Shown: positions 32,705 through 41,789 of the stretch, one piece after another
Numbering within the stretch: position 1 is the stretch's first letter
How the letters are laid out: every line of letters begins with the position of its first letter
NCBI RefSeq assembly: GCF_013391695.1
Contig: NZ_JACBGH010000003.1
Span: 124,001 to 188,000 of the forward strand
Reading direction: 5' to 3'
DNA: 64,000 bases
Source of the DNA: Thiomicrorhabdus cannonii
GTDB taxonomy: Bacteria; Pseudomonadota; Gammaproteobacteria; Thiomicrospirales; Thiomicrospiraceae
Made by a program: the position numbers and the translations under genes
Notes under the pieces: generated by a model
Seen by the model: only the letters and a program-made list of their open reading frames with translations
The model's database searches: none
Told to the model about the DNA's origin: nothing

Positions 32705-34639
32705 TCACAGCGGGGCCGGCGCGCCAAAATGATAGCCCTGGTAAAGCGTGACTCCCAGCGCGTTAAAGGCGTCTATCTGTGCCTGATTTTCAACCGACAT
32801 TGCCACGACTTTAATATCCAGGCTGACGGCCATTTCACACAGACTGCTGACATAGGAGCGGGTCTGTTCATCCTGTTCTATGGCCTTGGTGAAGGCGGTA
32901 TCCAGTTTGACATAATCCGGTTTGAGATCCTGCAGATAACGCATATTGGCAAAATGGCTGCCAAAATGATCTATGCCGATAGCGGCGCCATTAGCCTGTA
33001 GCTGGTGAATGAATTGCCAGGCAGATTTGGAACCGCCGATGATGAGCGGTTCGGCAATCTCGAAGGCCAGTTTGTGTTTGTACTGCGGATTGGTGGTGAG
33101 TTTTTCCAACAGCCAGTGCTGCAAAGATTCGTTCACCGTCATGGTGCGCGTTAAATTGATTGCCAAGCGCTCGGTCTGGCGATGGTGATCAAGATAGTCC
33201 AGAGCCAATCGAACCACCAGTTGGTCGATTTCCGCCAATTTACCGGTTTGTTCAACCGCCGGCATAAAATAGCCGGCGGAGTGCAGGGTGCCGTTTTCGT
33301 CCTTAAGGCGGATAAGGACCTCTTTATCATTCACTTTGCCGTTGTGGTGGTAACTCGACTGTCCAAACAAAATAAACCGGCTTTGCTGGATGGCGTTGTC
33401 AATCAACTCTCTCCACGCATTGGTTTGACTGTTAATTTCTTCTTCCAGGCTGTAATAGTAAGGCTGGCCATCTTCCGTATCCGCTTGTTGAATGGCATAG
33501 TCCAACGCGCTGAGTAGCTTGGCACGAGTCTGCCCGGGGTGATAGTCCATATAGGCAATGCTGGCACGCGTGGGGGTGTCGCTAGCACCCAGCTGGGCCA
33601 GAAACTCGGGAATTTGTCTGCTTAACTGCTGCAGGCTGCCTTTGATTTTTTCGTGAGAGACGCGCGGGCAGATGGCGACGATTTCTGTACCGTTCAAGCG
33701 CGCAAGCAGGGTGTTGGGGTAGGCGAGTTGAATCTGCAGGCTATCGGCGATATTTTTCACAAACTGATCACCGATCAGATAACCATAGCGATCATTCAGC
33801 TCTTTCAGTTCGGCGATGCGTACAAGTGTGATAATGCCCGGACTGGTATCTTCTTTGGGGTCCAGCAGACTGTCGACCATCATCTCGAAGTGTCTGCGGT
33901 TGCTGAGTCCGGTTACGCTATCCTGATAGGCCAGTTTTTGCAATTTCTCGGCTGTCTTGGCATCGCGTTCAAACACTTCCTTCATTTTCTGAACCATCAC
34001 GTTCATGGCATTGACGACGCGCTTGAATTCAGTGGTAGAAGGCAGTTTGGATTGCACCAGGTATTCTTTTTTTACAATGGCTTGAGCCTGTTTTTCCATC
34101 TCCTTGAGCGGCTTGAGCATCCATTTCAGGGCTGATACGACGATTAGAATCGCGGCAAGGGCGGCGATGCCGAACCACACCAACAGATTGATGAAAGCCT
34201 GCCATAATTCAATATAGGCATAACCGGCATGGCTGGTTACGCTAAGAGTGCCGATGGGCATCCAGCCCGACTGCACCACGGCGCCGGCGGTAGGAGTCTG
34301 CAGGTTCAGTGCATGAATAAACCAGCTTGGCACCGCCTCCATCTCTTTGGGATTGATCTTCTGGTAGAGCACCTTGTCGTCCATATCCGTCAGGGTGATA
34401 TTCGAGTAGTAGCCTCGGTCAAACACGGCGTTAATCATGGTTTCCATGGTGGAGATGTCGTCCGGATCGGCATTGCTGCTCAACGAAAGTCCCAGAGACG
34501 TCGCCGTATCCTGTGCATGGGAGCTGAGTTGATCCTGCAAAAAGTTTTTAGTGTTGTTAAGGTTGAGCGCAAAGGTGCCTATCAGCAAGATCAAAAGCAT
34601 GGATGCAATAAAGATCATCATCTGTTTGTTGAGGCTCAT
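32705..34639 (-). CDS. lapD: LapD-like c-di-GMP receptor (degenerate GGDEF-EAL)
   Basis: LapD holds the periplasmic protease LapG when cytoplasmic c-di-GMP is high. The 644-residue protein has two membrane helices (about 7-28 and 153-175) around a periplasmic LapD/MoxY-type domain, with a conserved tryptophan region (EAVPSWFIHAL). A HAMP-like linker, a GGDEF domain and an EAL domain follow. Both enzymatic motifs are degenerate: RLNGTEI in place of GGDEF, and FEIAEP in place of EAL. This agrees with a receptor without catalysis. It stands next to lapG, the expected partner, with the transporter genes following. Confidence in the family is high; binding of c-di-GMP is inferred. Confidence 0.92.
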   Translation of the reverse strand: MSLNKQMMIFIASMLLILLIGTFALNLNNTKNFLQDQLSSHAQDTATSLGLSLSSNADPDDISTMETMINAVFDRGYYSNITLTDMDDKVLYQKINPKEMEAVPSWFIHALNLQTPTAGAVVQSGWMPIGTLSVTSHAGYAYIELWQAFINLLVWFGIAALAAILIVVSALKWMLKPLKEMEKQAQAIVKKEYLVQSKLPSTTEFKRVVNAMNVMVQKMKEVFERDAKTAEKLQKLAYQDSVTGLSNRRHFEMMVDSLLDPKEDTSPGIITLVRIAELKELNDRYGYLIGDQFVKNIADSLQIQLAYPNTLLARLNGTEIVAICPRVSHEKIKGSLQQLSRQIPEFLAQLGASDTPTRASIAYMDYHPGQTRAKLLSALDYAIQQADTEDGQPYYYSLEEEINSQTNAWRELIDNAIQQSRFILFGQSSYHHNGKVNDKEVLIRLKDENGTLHSAGYFMPAVEQTGKLAEIDQLVVRLALDYLDHHRQTERLAINLTRTMTVNESLQHWLLEKLTTNPQYKHKLAFEIAEPLIIGGSKSAWQFIHQLQANGAAIGIDHFGSHFANMRYLQDLKPDYVKLDTAFTKAIEQDEQTRSYVSSLCEMAVSLDIKVVAMSVENQAQIDAFNALGVTLYQGYHFGAPAPL

Positions 34640-34675
34640 GCCGGTTTTCCTTTATGTTTAACGCCCTGCAGAGGG

Positions 34676-35335
34676 CTAGTCGTTACGGATCTTTTGTAAC
34701 AGGTTGTTCCATTTCGTCAGTTTTTGTGTGCCGCCGGAAACCTCTTTTCCTTTGCCACGCTGTTTAGCAAGCCACAGGCCATCACCGTTAAAACTGTATA
34801 CCGGCACCAGGTCGTTGCGTTGCGTCGCAGGTAAGATGCGTTTGTTGATATTGTCGAGTACCAGCGGGATGGATTTAGGCGTTTCAAAATAGGTCAGTAC
34901 CATATGTGCCTGCTTCAGACGAATGGCTTTGACGTACGTCAGATACAGTTTGTGTTCGGCAATGCCGAGTGCCTTTAAGGTGAAATATTTGGCGATGGCA
35001 AAGTCTTCGCAATCGCCGGCATCGGTGCCAAGGAATTCGACGGGGGTGGCCCAGTAGTCTTTTTGCTTCCAGTGGAGAATGTCGTCTACAAATTGCGCCT
35101 GGTTAAAAAAGTCGTTGACCGCTTCCAGTTTTTGCGCTTCGGGTTTGTGGAGATTTTCGTCGACGAGAGTTTGCCACGCGTGAAAGCGTCTTTCGGCCAG
35201 CATGCCGTATTTTTGGGTAGCCTTGGCCAGTTGGGCTTGTGTCATCACCTGCGGCGTGTTTTCAATATCCGCACTCAGCAGCCCGGCAACAAGCCCTAAA
35301 ACAACGGCTGTAAACAATCTAGCCCAAGAGGCCAT
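34676..35335 (-). CDS. lapG: LapG-like periplasmic cysteine protease
   Basis: LapG cleaves the N-terminal retention module of a surface adhesin when c-di-GMP falls, releasing the biofilm. The 219-residue protein has a signal-like N-terminus (ARLFTAVVLGLVAGLLSA). The transglutaminase-like triad sits in GDCEDFA (Cys near 109), QAHMVLTYF (His) and LVLDNIN (Asp). An aspartate-rich calcium site would be expected nearby (TDAGDCED). I chose ATG 35335 because AAGAGG precedes it at good spacing; an upstream ATG at 35359 is also in frame. A 12 bp hairpin covers this ribosome binding site (see 35320-35352). The adhesin target is not in the window. Confidence 0.92.
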   Translation of the reverse strand: MASWARLFTAVVLGLVAGLLSADIENTPQVMTQAQLAKATQKYGMLAERRFHAWQTLVDENLHKPEAQKLEAVNDFFNQAQFVDDILHWKQKDYWATPVEFLGTDAGDCEDFAIAKYFTLKALGIAEHKLYLTYVKAIRLKQAHMVLTYFETPKSIPLVLDNINKRILPATQRNDLVPVYSFNGDGLWLAKQRGKGKEVSGGTQKLTKWNNLLQKIRND

Positions 35336-35352
35336 GATGACCTCTTGGGCTA
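35320..35352 (-). promoter_or_regulatory. Hairpin over the lapG translation start
   Basis: TAGCCCAAGAGG (35320-35331) and CCTCTTGGGCTA (35341-35352) form a perfect 12 bp stem with a 9-base loop. On the lapG message the upstream arm contains the AAGAGG ribosome binding site, the ATG lies in the loop/stem junction, and the first codons form the other arm. The start should be hidden when folded. No T-run follows, so it is not a standard terminator. Confidence 0.65.
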
Positions 35353-35385
35353 GTAACATTTAAGCGTAATGTAGCCACAGTCGAG

Positions 35386-36327
35386 TTAACGTCTGATCTC
35401 CATAAAGGATTCGGGCAGGCGAACCGCAGAATCTTCAGGCAATTGTTCAGTCGGGACAATTTTCAGTTCGATGCGACGGTTGGTCTGTCTGCCTTCTTTG
35501 GTTGCATTGTCGGCAATCGGCGCGCTTTCACCTTTGCCCAGAATGCGGATCTGCTCATCCTTGAAGTTCAATGCTTTCAGCAGGAACTCTTTGGCGCTGT
35601 CGGCGCGTTGCCATGACAGTTTCAAGTTGTGCGCATCGGTGCCGCTGCTGTCGGTGTGCCCGGTAATCAGCAAGGTTTCGGTGCTCTTCAACTCTTTCAG
35701 GCGGCTGGCGTTTTGATCGAGAATAGTTGCTTGATCGTCACGGATGACGGAAGAGTCCACGTCAAATTCGATATTGCTCAATACCAGTATTTCAGGCGGA
35801 CAGCCGTATTTATTGACCTTGACACCGCGCGGGGTGTCCGGGCATTTGTCCTGTTCATTGAAGACGCCGTCACGGTCGGTGTCGCGATCCAGCGGGCAGC
35901 CGCGTTCATCCACTTCCACGCCTTTAGGGGTGTTGGGACATTCGTCGCGTGAATCCGGCACGCCGTCTCCATCCGAATCGGGTTCACACCCGAAGGCGTT
36001 AACGATCGCGCCTTTAGGGGTGCCGGGGCACAAATCATCTTGGTTGTAGACGCCGTCACCGTCGGAATCGAGTCCACAGCCGAAGGCATCCACACTGCTG
36101 CCCAGTTTGCTGTTCTGACAATGGTCTTGACTGTCTACCACACCGTCTTGGTCAAGATCGTTGTAATAATCCTTTAACTTTGCAATGTCGTCTTTGTAGA
36201 GTTGCTGGATGGCATAAGGTTGTTCTTTTTCTGCATTCTCTTCTGTGGCGCTACAGCCTCCAACCCCCAAGGAGCCGGTGAGTAGCATAATGAGTCCGGT
36301 TGTAGCCGGATTGCGGATAATGTTCAT
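35386..36327 (-). CDS. OmpA-family lipoprotein with thrombospondin type 3 repeats
   Basis: The 313-residue protein has a lipoprotein signal ending in LGVGGC (about residues 20-25), so it is anchored in a membrane by lipid. It then has four to five calcium-binding thrombospondin type 3 repeats (DSDGDGVYNQDDLCPGTPKG and relatives, about 58-178). A C-terminal OmpA-like peptidoglycan-binding domain follows (about 185-295: TGHTDSSGTDAHNLKLSWQR and TNRRIEL). It probably ties the outer membrane to the cell wall. It is the first gene of the leftward Lap block and may belong to the same transcript; a structural role in adhesion is inference. Confidence 0.9.
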   Translation of the reverse strand: MNIIRNPATTGLIMLLTGSLGVGGCSATEENAEKEQPYAIQQLYKDDIAKLKDYYNDLDQDGVVDSQDHCQNSKLGSSVDAFGCGLDSDGDGVYNQDDLCPGTPKGAIVNAFGCEPDSDGDGVPDSRDECPNTPKGVEVDERGCPLDRDTDRDGVFNEQDKCPDTPRGVKVNKYGCPPEILVLSNIEFDVDSSVIRDDQATILDQNASRLKELKSTETLLITGHTDSSGTDAHNLKLSWQRADSAKEFLLKALNFKDEQIRILGKGESAPIADNATKEGRQTNRRIELKIVPTEQLPEDSAVRLPESFMEIRR

Positions 36328-36502
36328 GATGCGACCTCCTCAGAGTTAGAGCCTCGAATGGATGGCATTGTCCGGCAACCTCCATGCAGACAGTATTGTC
36401 TGACAATCCGTAAAATGCCTACTGAATAATATCTTAACCCTATTCTAACCAAGTTTGTTTGCCCTTCTAAAATAAAACTCCTTTATGGTTGATAGAAATC
36501 AA

Positions 36503-37711
36503 CTATAAGCATTTTAATATAGCCTCATAAAGCTGCTGATCGCTGAGCGTAACCGGATTGCCGAGCATGCTGCCGCTGCGACAACTTTGGATGACGTTAT
36601 CAAGATTGTCGGCTTGCAGGCCGTATTGCCCCAAACCTTGAGGGGTATAGCGGTTGGCAAAATCTTCCAGTGACGCAATGAGCGCGGCTAAGGCATTGTC
36701 CGGTGTGCTGTTTGGATTCAGTAGCTGGCCGATTTGAATATATTTTTGCAGAGTCTGCTGTGCCTGTGGCGTGCCTTGTTGCTGCAGGGTGGCGATATTG
36801 GCCTGGGTGATCGGCGCCAGCAGTTTGGCGCAGACAATGCCGTGCGGCGCTTCAAAGAAGGCGCCGATTGGGCCGGCCAAACCATGCACCGCGCCCAAAC
36901 CGGCATTGGCGAGCGTGGTGCCCGAAAGCGTGGCGGCCAGCATAAGCCTTCCGTAAGCGTCCTGACGGGTAGTTTCATCGTCGCTGTCGATGGCCGCAAA
37001 CGCACCTTTGAACAAGGTTATGCCTTGCCAGGCCAAGGCATCGGTAATCGGACTGGGTTTGAGGGTAACGTAGGATTCGAGCAACTGGGTAAAGGCGTCC
37101 ATGCCGGTGGCGTACAGAACGTCGCGCGGGCAACTTTGCAGCAGTTCCGGGTCAAGCCAGGCTTCTTTGGCCAACAGTTTATTGTCGCGGAAAGATTTCT
37201 TGAACTCTCCCAAGCGTGACAATACCGCATTTTTGGTGGTTTCCGAACCCGTGCCGGCGGTGGTCGGTACGGCAATAAACGGGCAGGTGGCCACATTAAA
37301 CGGTTTGCCGGCACCGACCCCTTCGAGATAGTCCATCACCGAGGTTTGCGACGGAATCAAGCCGGCAATCGCCTTGGCGGCATCCAGCACGCTGCCGCCG
37401 CCGAGGCCGATGACCACTTCCGTATCCGGGTTGCATTGGCCGACAATGGTGTCAACCAAGTCAGGAGAAGGCTCGCCGGACACAGTGAAATGCTCGACAT
37501 GGCGATTGGTCTGTTTCAAGGCATCACGCAGTTCGGCGCCGAATTGCCCGGGTTGCGCCAGAAAACGGCCGGTAATCAGTACGATGCGACCTTGGTAATG
37601 CTTTTGCAGGTGAGAAATCAGCTGGTGACGGATGCCCCAGCCGAAATGCAGGTGCGGCATGGGGGCGAATTGAAATGGCGTATTCGACATCATCGACAGT
37701 GGTGGCGTCAT
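36503..37711 (-). CDS. Iron-containing alcohol dehydrogenase
   Basis: This 402-residue enzyme belongs to the group III (iron-dependent) alcohol dehydrogenases, which oxidise alcohols or reduce aldehydes with NAD(P). Visible motifs are the nucleotide-binding GLGGGSVLDAAKAIAGL (about 100-116), FIAVPTTAGTGSETT, and the metal-binding histidines in GLGAVHGLAGPIGAFFEAPH. ATG 37711 follows AGGAGTTTGCA. The gene is single, with terminator-like sequences on both sides. The physiological substrate cannot be told from sequence. Confidence 0.88.
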   Translation of the reverse strand: MTPPLSMMSNTPFQFAPMPHLHFGWGIRHQLISHLQKHYQGRIVLITGRFLAQPGQFGAELRDALKQTNRHVEHFTVSGEPSPDLVDTIVGQCNPDTEVVIGLGGGSVLDAAKAIAGLIPSQTSVMDYLEGVGAGKPFNVATCPFIAVPTTAGTGSETTKNAVLSRLGEFKKSFRDNKLLAKEAWLDPELLQSCPRDVLYATGMDAFTQLLESYVTLKPSPITDALAWQGITLFKGAFAAIDSDDETTRQDAYGRLMLAATLSGTTLANAGLGAVHGLAGPIGAFFEAPHGIVCAKLLAPITQANIATLQQQGTPQAQQTLQKYIQIGQLLNPNSTPDNALAALIASLEDFANRYTPQGLGQYGLQADNLDNVIQSCRSGSMLGNPVTLSDQQLYEAILKCL

Positions 37712-37734
37712 TGCAAACTCCTGATTTTTGTATT

Positions 37735-37820
37735 AACCACGAAGGGCACGAAGCACACGAAGGCGTGAAAACAGTATCTCTAGCCCCAATTTCTTCGTGA
37801 CCTCTGTGCTCTTCGTGGTT
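37735..37820. repeat. ACCACGAAG-type intergenic inverted repeat
   Basis: AACCACGAAGGGCACGAAGC at 37735 and CTTCGTGGTT at 37811-37820 form the ends of an imperfect inverted repeat that also contains ACACGAAG and TTCTTCGTGACC. Similar ACCACGAAG clusters occur widely as dispersed intergenic repeats in bacteria. It lies 5' of the alcohol dehydrogenase. Confidence 0.55.
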
Positions 37821-37832
37821 TAAAAGCGTTTT

Positions 37833-37894
37833 ACCCGGCCTGTTGAGTTTTTCAAGCCGATAAAAAATCGCCAAAAATTCTCAACAGGCCGGGT
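37833..37894. terminator. Inverted pair of AACAGGCCGGGT repeats upstream of adh / downstream of rep
   Basis: ACCCGGCCTGTTGAG (37833-37847) can pair with CTCAACAGGCCGGGT (37880-37894) over 15 bp with a 32-base loop. The 12-mers face the opposite way from those at 310-363, yet still form a stem. It lies just after the rep stop and may terminate that transcript. Confidence 0.7.
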
Positions 37895-37906
37895 GTGTTA
37901 TGGGGG

Positions 37907-39940
37907 TTAGTCGCGTTTTAAAAACGATTTTAAATTGGCGAGTTGGGCGTTGCCGTGTTCCTGCTGCTCTTCTTTGCTCAGGACTACGCCGGGTTTGCCT
38001 TCCCATTTGAGGATGTCTTGCGGCAGTTCTTCCAGAAAGCGGCTCGGTTCGCACGCCATATCCTCGCCGTATTTGCGGCGCTTGGTGGCGTAGGTCATGG
38101 TCAGGGTCTGCTGGGCGCGAGTGATGCCTACATAGGCCAAACGGCGCTCCTCTTCCAACCCGGGCGATTCCAGGTTCTGCTTGTGCGGCAGCAGTTCCTC
38201 TTCCATGCCGATGAGGAAAACGTGCGGAAACTCCAGTCCTTTCGAGGCGTGCAAGGTCATCAAGCTGACCATGTCGTGCTCCTTGTCGGACTCGTTGCGC
38301 TCCATCATGTCCATCAAGGTCATGTGGGCGACGATGGAGGAGAGTTTTTTCTCTTCGCCGTCCTCTTCTATGGCTTTTTTGATAATGCGCTCAATCCACA
38401 GAATCAGTTCGCGCACGTTGCCGATGCGGCGCTCGGCGGTTTTGACGCTGCTGGCGGTTTCGTGAATCCAGTTGTCGTATTCGATTTTCTCGACCAGGCC
38501 GCGCACAAAGCTGATGACCTCTTCGCCTTGGGCTCCTTCGGCTTCCTGAATCCAGCCGAGCAGTTGTTCGCCAAAGAATTGCACCCGCTTCAACGCTTTT
38601 TCCGACAAGACCGTCGTCAGGCCGAACTCCTGGGTGGCGTCGAACAGGCTGATGCCGCGGCCGGTGGCGTAGGTGGCGAGTTTTTCCAGCGTGGTCGCAC
38701 CGATCTCGCGGCGCGGCGTGTTGATGATGCGCAGAAAGGCCGCATCGTCGTCCGGGTTGACGATGAGTTTGAGATAGCTCATCACGTCTTTGATTTCGGT
38801 ATGGTCGAAGAACGATTTACCGCCGGAGATGACATAGGGGATGTTCTGTTCGCGCAGGGCGCGTTCCATCAGGCGCGCCTGATGGTTGCCGCGGTAGAGG
38901 ATGGCGTAGTCGCGGTTTTTGCAGCGGTGTTTGAATTTGTGGACGATGATTTCCGACACCACGCGTTCCGCTTCCTGATTCTCGTTGGCGCAGGCGATGA
39001 CGCGAAGCGGATCGCCCAGGCCCATCTCACTCCACAGAGTCTTTTCGAAGACGTGCGGGTTGTTGGCGATCAGCGTGTTGGCCGATTGCAGAATGCGGTT
39101 GCTGGAGCGGTAATTCTGTTCGAGTTTAATGACCTCCAGCGCCGGAAAATCCTCTTTCAGCAGAATCAGGTTTTCCGGCTGGGCGCCGCGCCAGGCGTAG
39201 ATGGACTGATCGTCGTCGCCCACCACGGTAAAACGCGCCTGAATGCCCACCAGTTGCTTGACCAGCGCGTACTGCGCCGCGTTGGTGTCCTGGTATTCGT
39301 CCACCAGCAGATAGCGCACGCGGTTCTGCCATTTCTCCAGCACTTCAGGATGTTCGGCAAACAGTTTGACCGGCAGGCCGATAAGGTCGTCAAAATCCAC
39401 TGCGTTATACGCCTTGATCTGTTTCTGATACGCCTGATAGAGCAGCGCGCGCGCCTGTTGCTGCTGGTCTTCGGCCATCTCCAAGGCGCGTTCCGGGGTG
39501 ATGTGGGCGTTCTTCCAGTTGGAGATGTCCCATTGCACGCCGTCGAGCACGTCCGGGTCGATCGACTGCTTCATCATCAGCTCTTTCAAAATCTGCCCGC
39601 TGTCGGTGGCGTCCATAATCGAGAAGTTGGGTTTGTAGTCGAGCGCCTTGTACTCCTGGCGGATGATGTTCAGCCCGAGGTTGTGGAAGGTCGACACATT
39701 CAGCCCTTTGATGTTCTCATCCCGGAGCAGTTTGCTGACGCGCTCTTTCATCTCCTTGGCCGCCTTGTTGGTAAAGGTCACGGCGTAGATGTTATGCGGT
39801 TTGTAGTCGTGCTTGCGGATCAGGTAGGCGATTTTTTCGGTAATCACGCGCGTTTTACCCGAGCCGGCACCTGCCAGAACGAGGGCGGGCGTTTCGATAT
39901 GGGTGACAGCTTGGTATTGACGGTCGTTAAGGCTATGCAT
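37907..39940 (-). CDS. rep: ATP-dependent DNA helicase Rep
   Basis: Rep is a 3'-5' superfamily 1A helicase that clears proteins ahead of replication forks. The 677-residue protein starts MHSLNDRQYQAVTH, with Walker A LAGAGSGKT near residue 24, TFTNKAAKEMKERV, LLVDEYQDTN, the VGDDDQSIYAWRGA motif III, and VSLMTLHASKGLEFPHVFL near the C-terminus. Length and motif order fit Rep better than UvrD (about 720 residues). I start at ATG 39940; the open frame runs on to 40006 but adds no conserved residue. It is divergent from the methyltransferase-like gene at 40086. Confidence 0.93.
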   Translation of the reverse strand: MHSLNDRQYQAVTHIETPALVLAGAGSGKTRVITEKIAYLIRKHDYKPHNIYAVTFTNKAAKEMKERVSKLLRDENIKGLNVSTFHNLGLNIIRQEYKALDYKPNFSIMDATDSGQILKELMMKQSIDPDVLDGVQWDISNWKNAHITPERALEMAEDQQQQARALLYQAYQKQIKAYNAVDFDDLIGLPVKLFAEHPEVLEKWQNRVRYLLVDEYQDTNAAQYALVKQLVGIQARFTVVGDDDQSIYAWRGAQPENLILLKEDFPALEVIKLEQNYRSSNRILQSANTLIANNPHVFEKTLWSEMGLGDPLRVIACANENQEAERVVSEIIVHKFKHRCKNRDYAILYRGNHQARLMERALREQNIPYVISGGKSFFDHTEIKDVMSYLKLIVNPDDDAAFLRIINTPRREIGATTLEKLATYATGRGISLFDATQEFGLTTVLSEKALKRVQFFGEQLLGWIQEAEGAQGEEVISFVRGLVEKIEYDNWIHETASSVKTAERRIGNVRELILWIERIIKKAIEEDGEEKKLSSIVAHMTLMDMMERNESDKEHDMVSLMTLHASKGLEFPHVFLIGMEEELLPHKQNLESPGLEEERRLAYVGITRAQQTLTMTYATKRRKYGEDMACEPSRFLEELPQDILKWEGKPGVVLSKEEQQEHGNAQLANLKSFLKRD

Positions 39941-40085
39941 GATTCGGTTTAAATCGGTTATGTCAAACAGGCTTTTTTCAAAGATTGTGCGGCAGAAAAG
40001 GTACAATATGATAATTCAAAAGCCGCGCTTTGGGGTGTTTTTAAACACCCTTGCGAAGCCGGAGGTTAAAAAATAGGAAGTCACT

Positions 40086-40667
40086 GTGGCCACCATCGAA
40101 GAATTAAAGCAAGACCTGCATATCGACGCTAACCTGCTCGGCAAAGAGCTGAAGTTCGCCACGACCTGGGGGATTTTCAGTCCGCGTGAGATCGATTCGG
40201 GCACCGATCTGCTGTTGAAATACCTGGAAATCAGAGAGGACGAAATCGCGCTGGACGTGGGCTGCGGTTACGGGCCGATCGGGCTGGTGATCGCCGCCAA
40301 TGCGCCCAAAGGCCAGGTGCATATGGTCGACAAGGATTTTGTGGCGGTGGATTACGCCAATAAAAACGCCAAGCTGAACGGTTTGAGTAATGCGCAGGCG
40401 TATCTGTCCAACGGCTTGAGCAACGTGCCTAAAGACATCCAGTTCACCACGGTGGTATCGAATATTCCGGCCAAAGTGGGCAAAGAGATGTTGAGTATTC
40501 TGCTGCATGACATTCATGCGCAACTGGTACCCGGCGGGCAGTTGGTGGTGGTGACCATCAACGGGTTGCGCGACTACATGAAGCGCAATTTCAAGGAAGT
40601 GTTCGGCAACTACGAGAAGGTCAAGCAGGGCAAGGACTACACCATTTCGCGTTGTGTAAAAGAATAA
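40086..40667 (+). CDS. Class I SAM-dependent methyltransferase (RsmC/MTS-like)
   Basis: The 193-residue protein is a single Rossmann-type methyltransferase. Motif I is ALDVGCGYGPIG, motif II VDKDFVAVDYA, and the catalytic NPP[FY] position reads VSNIPAK, a divergent form. FSPREIDSGTDLLL resembles the pre-motif of RsmC-like small-subunit rRNA guanine methyltransferases, which use LFSxxxxDxGT. It may modify rRNA, but the missing aromatic in motif IV makes the substrate uncertain. GTG 40086 follows AATAGGAAGTCACT. Confidence 0.75.
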   Translation: MATIEELKQDLHIDANLLGKELKFATTWGIFSPREIDSGTDLLLKYLEIREDEIALDVGCGYGPIGLVIAANAPKGQVHMVDKDFVAVDYANKNAKLNGLSNAQAYLSNGLSNVPKDIQFTTVVSNIPAKVGKEMLSILLHDIHAQLVPGGQLVVVTINGLRDYMKRNFKEVFGNYEKVKQGKDYTISRCVKE

Positions 40668-40817
40668 GCGGATTTAATCCATCGGCAAGTTTTGTCGAAT
40701 TGTATTGGTTGTCGGGCTTGTCTAAAATGGCCGGATAACTGTTTGTTAAGTCATAGGATTTTGACAATTATCTGCCCGGCGAATGCATTGCCGATAGATC
40801 GGGTGAAAGGAGGTTAC

Positions 40818-41747
40818 ATGAAACAGTTTTGGATTTTATTTTTAGGGGTTGTGTTGAGCTGGAGCGCCATGATGAGTGTGGCGGAAGCCAAGCGTTTGGG
40901 CGGCGGAAGCAGTATCGGTTATTCCAAAAGCGTGCCTTCCAAATCTTACAACACCACCCAGAAAACGGATGCGGCTAAGTCGCAACCTGCCGCCGCCAGT
41001 GCCGCAGGTGCAAGCGCTTCAGCCGGCGCGTCTAAATGGTTGGGGCCATTGGCGGGCATTGCCGCCGGCGGGCTGATCGCCGCCATGCTGTTTGGCGAGG
41101 GCTTTGAAGGGTTGCAGATCATGGATTTGCTGATTTTTGCGTTGATTGCCTTTATGCTCTATAAAATGTTTGTTGCGCGCCGCCGTAGTGCTTATCAAGC
41201 CGCCGGTGTAGAGCGCACGCAAGGTTATGTGGAACCTAATCCCTTGAAAAAAGCGCCGGTTTTACAGCGCGAGTCGGCTCCGCAGGCGGCCGCTTATGAT
41301 CCGCAGGCCGGTTCAATCATCGGTTCTGCGCTAGGCGAGACGCCTTCTGCCGAAGCCGTCAGGGTGCATGACATTCCGGCGTGGTTTGATGCCGAGCAGT
41401 TTGTGGCGGGCGCTAAGCAGCACTTTGTCACGTTGCAGAAAGCGTGGGACGAGCTGGATGTGGCGGAAATCGAATCTTACTGCACGCCGGAGCTGTTTGC
41501 GGCGATTAAGGCGCAGATGCAGGGGGGTGAGCCGGGCGATAATGTCACCGTGGTGGATTCGCTCTATGCCGAGATTGCCGATATGGCCATTGATGGCGAC
41601 TATTTTGTGGTGAGCCTGCGTTTCAGCGGATTTATTCAGGAAGCCGCAGACCAAGGTGCGCACGCCTTCACCGAAATCTGGCATATTCGCCGCCATGCGG
41701 CAGACCAGGGCAACTGGCTGGTGGCGGGGATTCAGCAGATTCAGTAA
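40818..41747 (+). CDS. Tim44-like domain membrane protein
   Basis: ATG 40818 follows AAAGGAGGTTAC, a strong ribosome binding site; the longer frame from 40692 is not used. The 309-residue protein has a signal or first helix (1-24) and a serine/alanine-rich linker. Two hydrophobic segments (about 74-92 and 103-121) follow, then a C-terminal Tim44-like domain (about 180-305: FVAGAKQHFVTLQKAWDELD and FTEIWHIRR). Bacterial Tim44-like proteins are membrane-associated; their function is poorly known. It precedes a small lipoprotein gene, 42 bases away, probably in one operon. Confidence 0.85.
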   Translation: MKQFWILFLGVVLSWSAMMSVAEAKRLGGGSSIGYSKSVPSKSYNTTQKTDAAKSQPAAASAAGASASAGASKWLGPLAGIAAGGLIAAMLFGEGFEGLQIMDLLIFALIAFMLYKMFVARRRSAYQAAGVERTQGYVEPNPLKKAPVLQRESAPQAAAYDPQAGSIIGSALGETPSAEAVRVHDIPAWFDAEQFVAGAKQHFVTLQKAWDELDVAEIESYCTPELFAAIKAQMQGGEPGDNVTVVDSLYAEIADMAIDGDYFVVSLRFSGFIQEAADQGAHAFTEIWHIRRHAADQGNWLVAGIQQIQ

Positions 41748-41789
41748 CAGAGGATGAACATTTAGCCAACTCAATGCAAGGAGAGGTGG

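Noticed and set aside
37943-39952. 669-codon open frame antisense to rep
   Set aside because: It mirrors rep, has no ribosome binding site or family resemblance, and is a by-product of GC-rich codon use.
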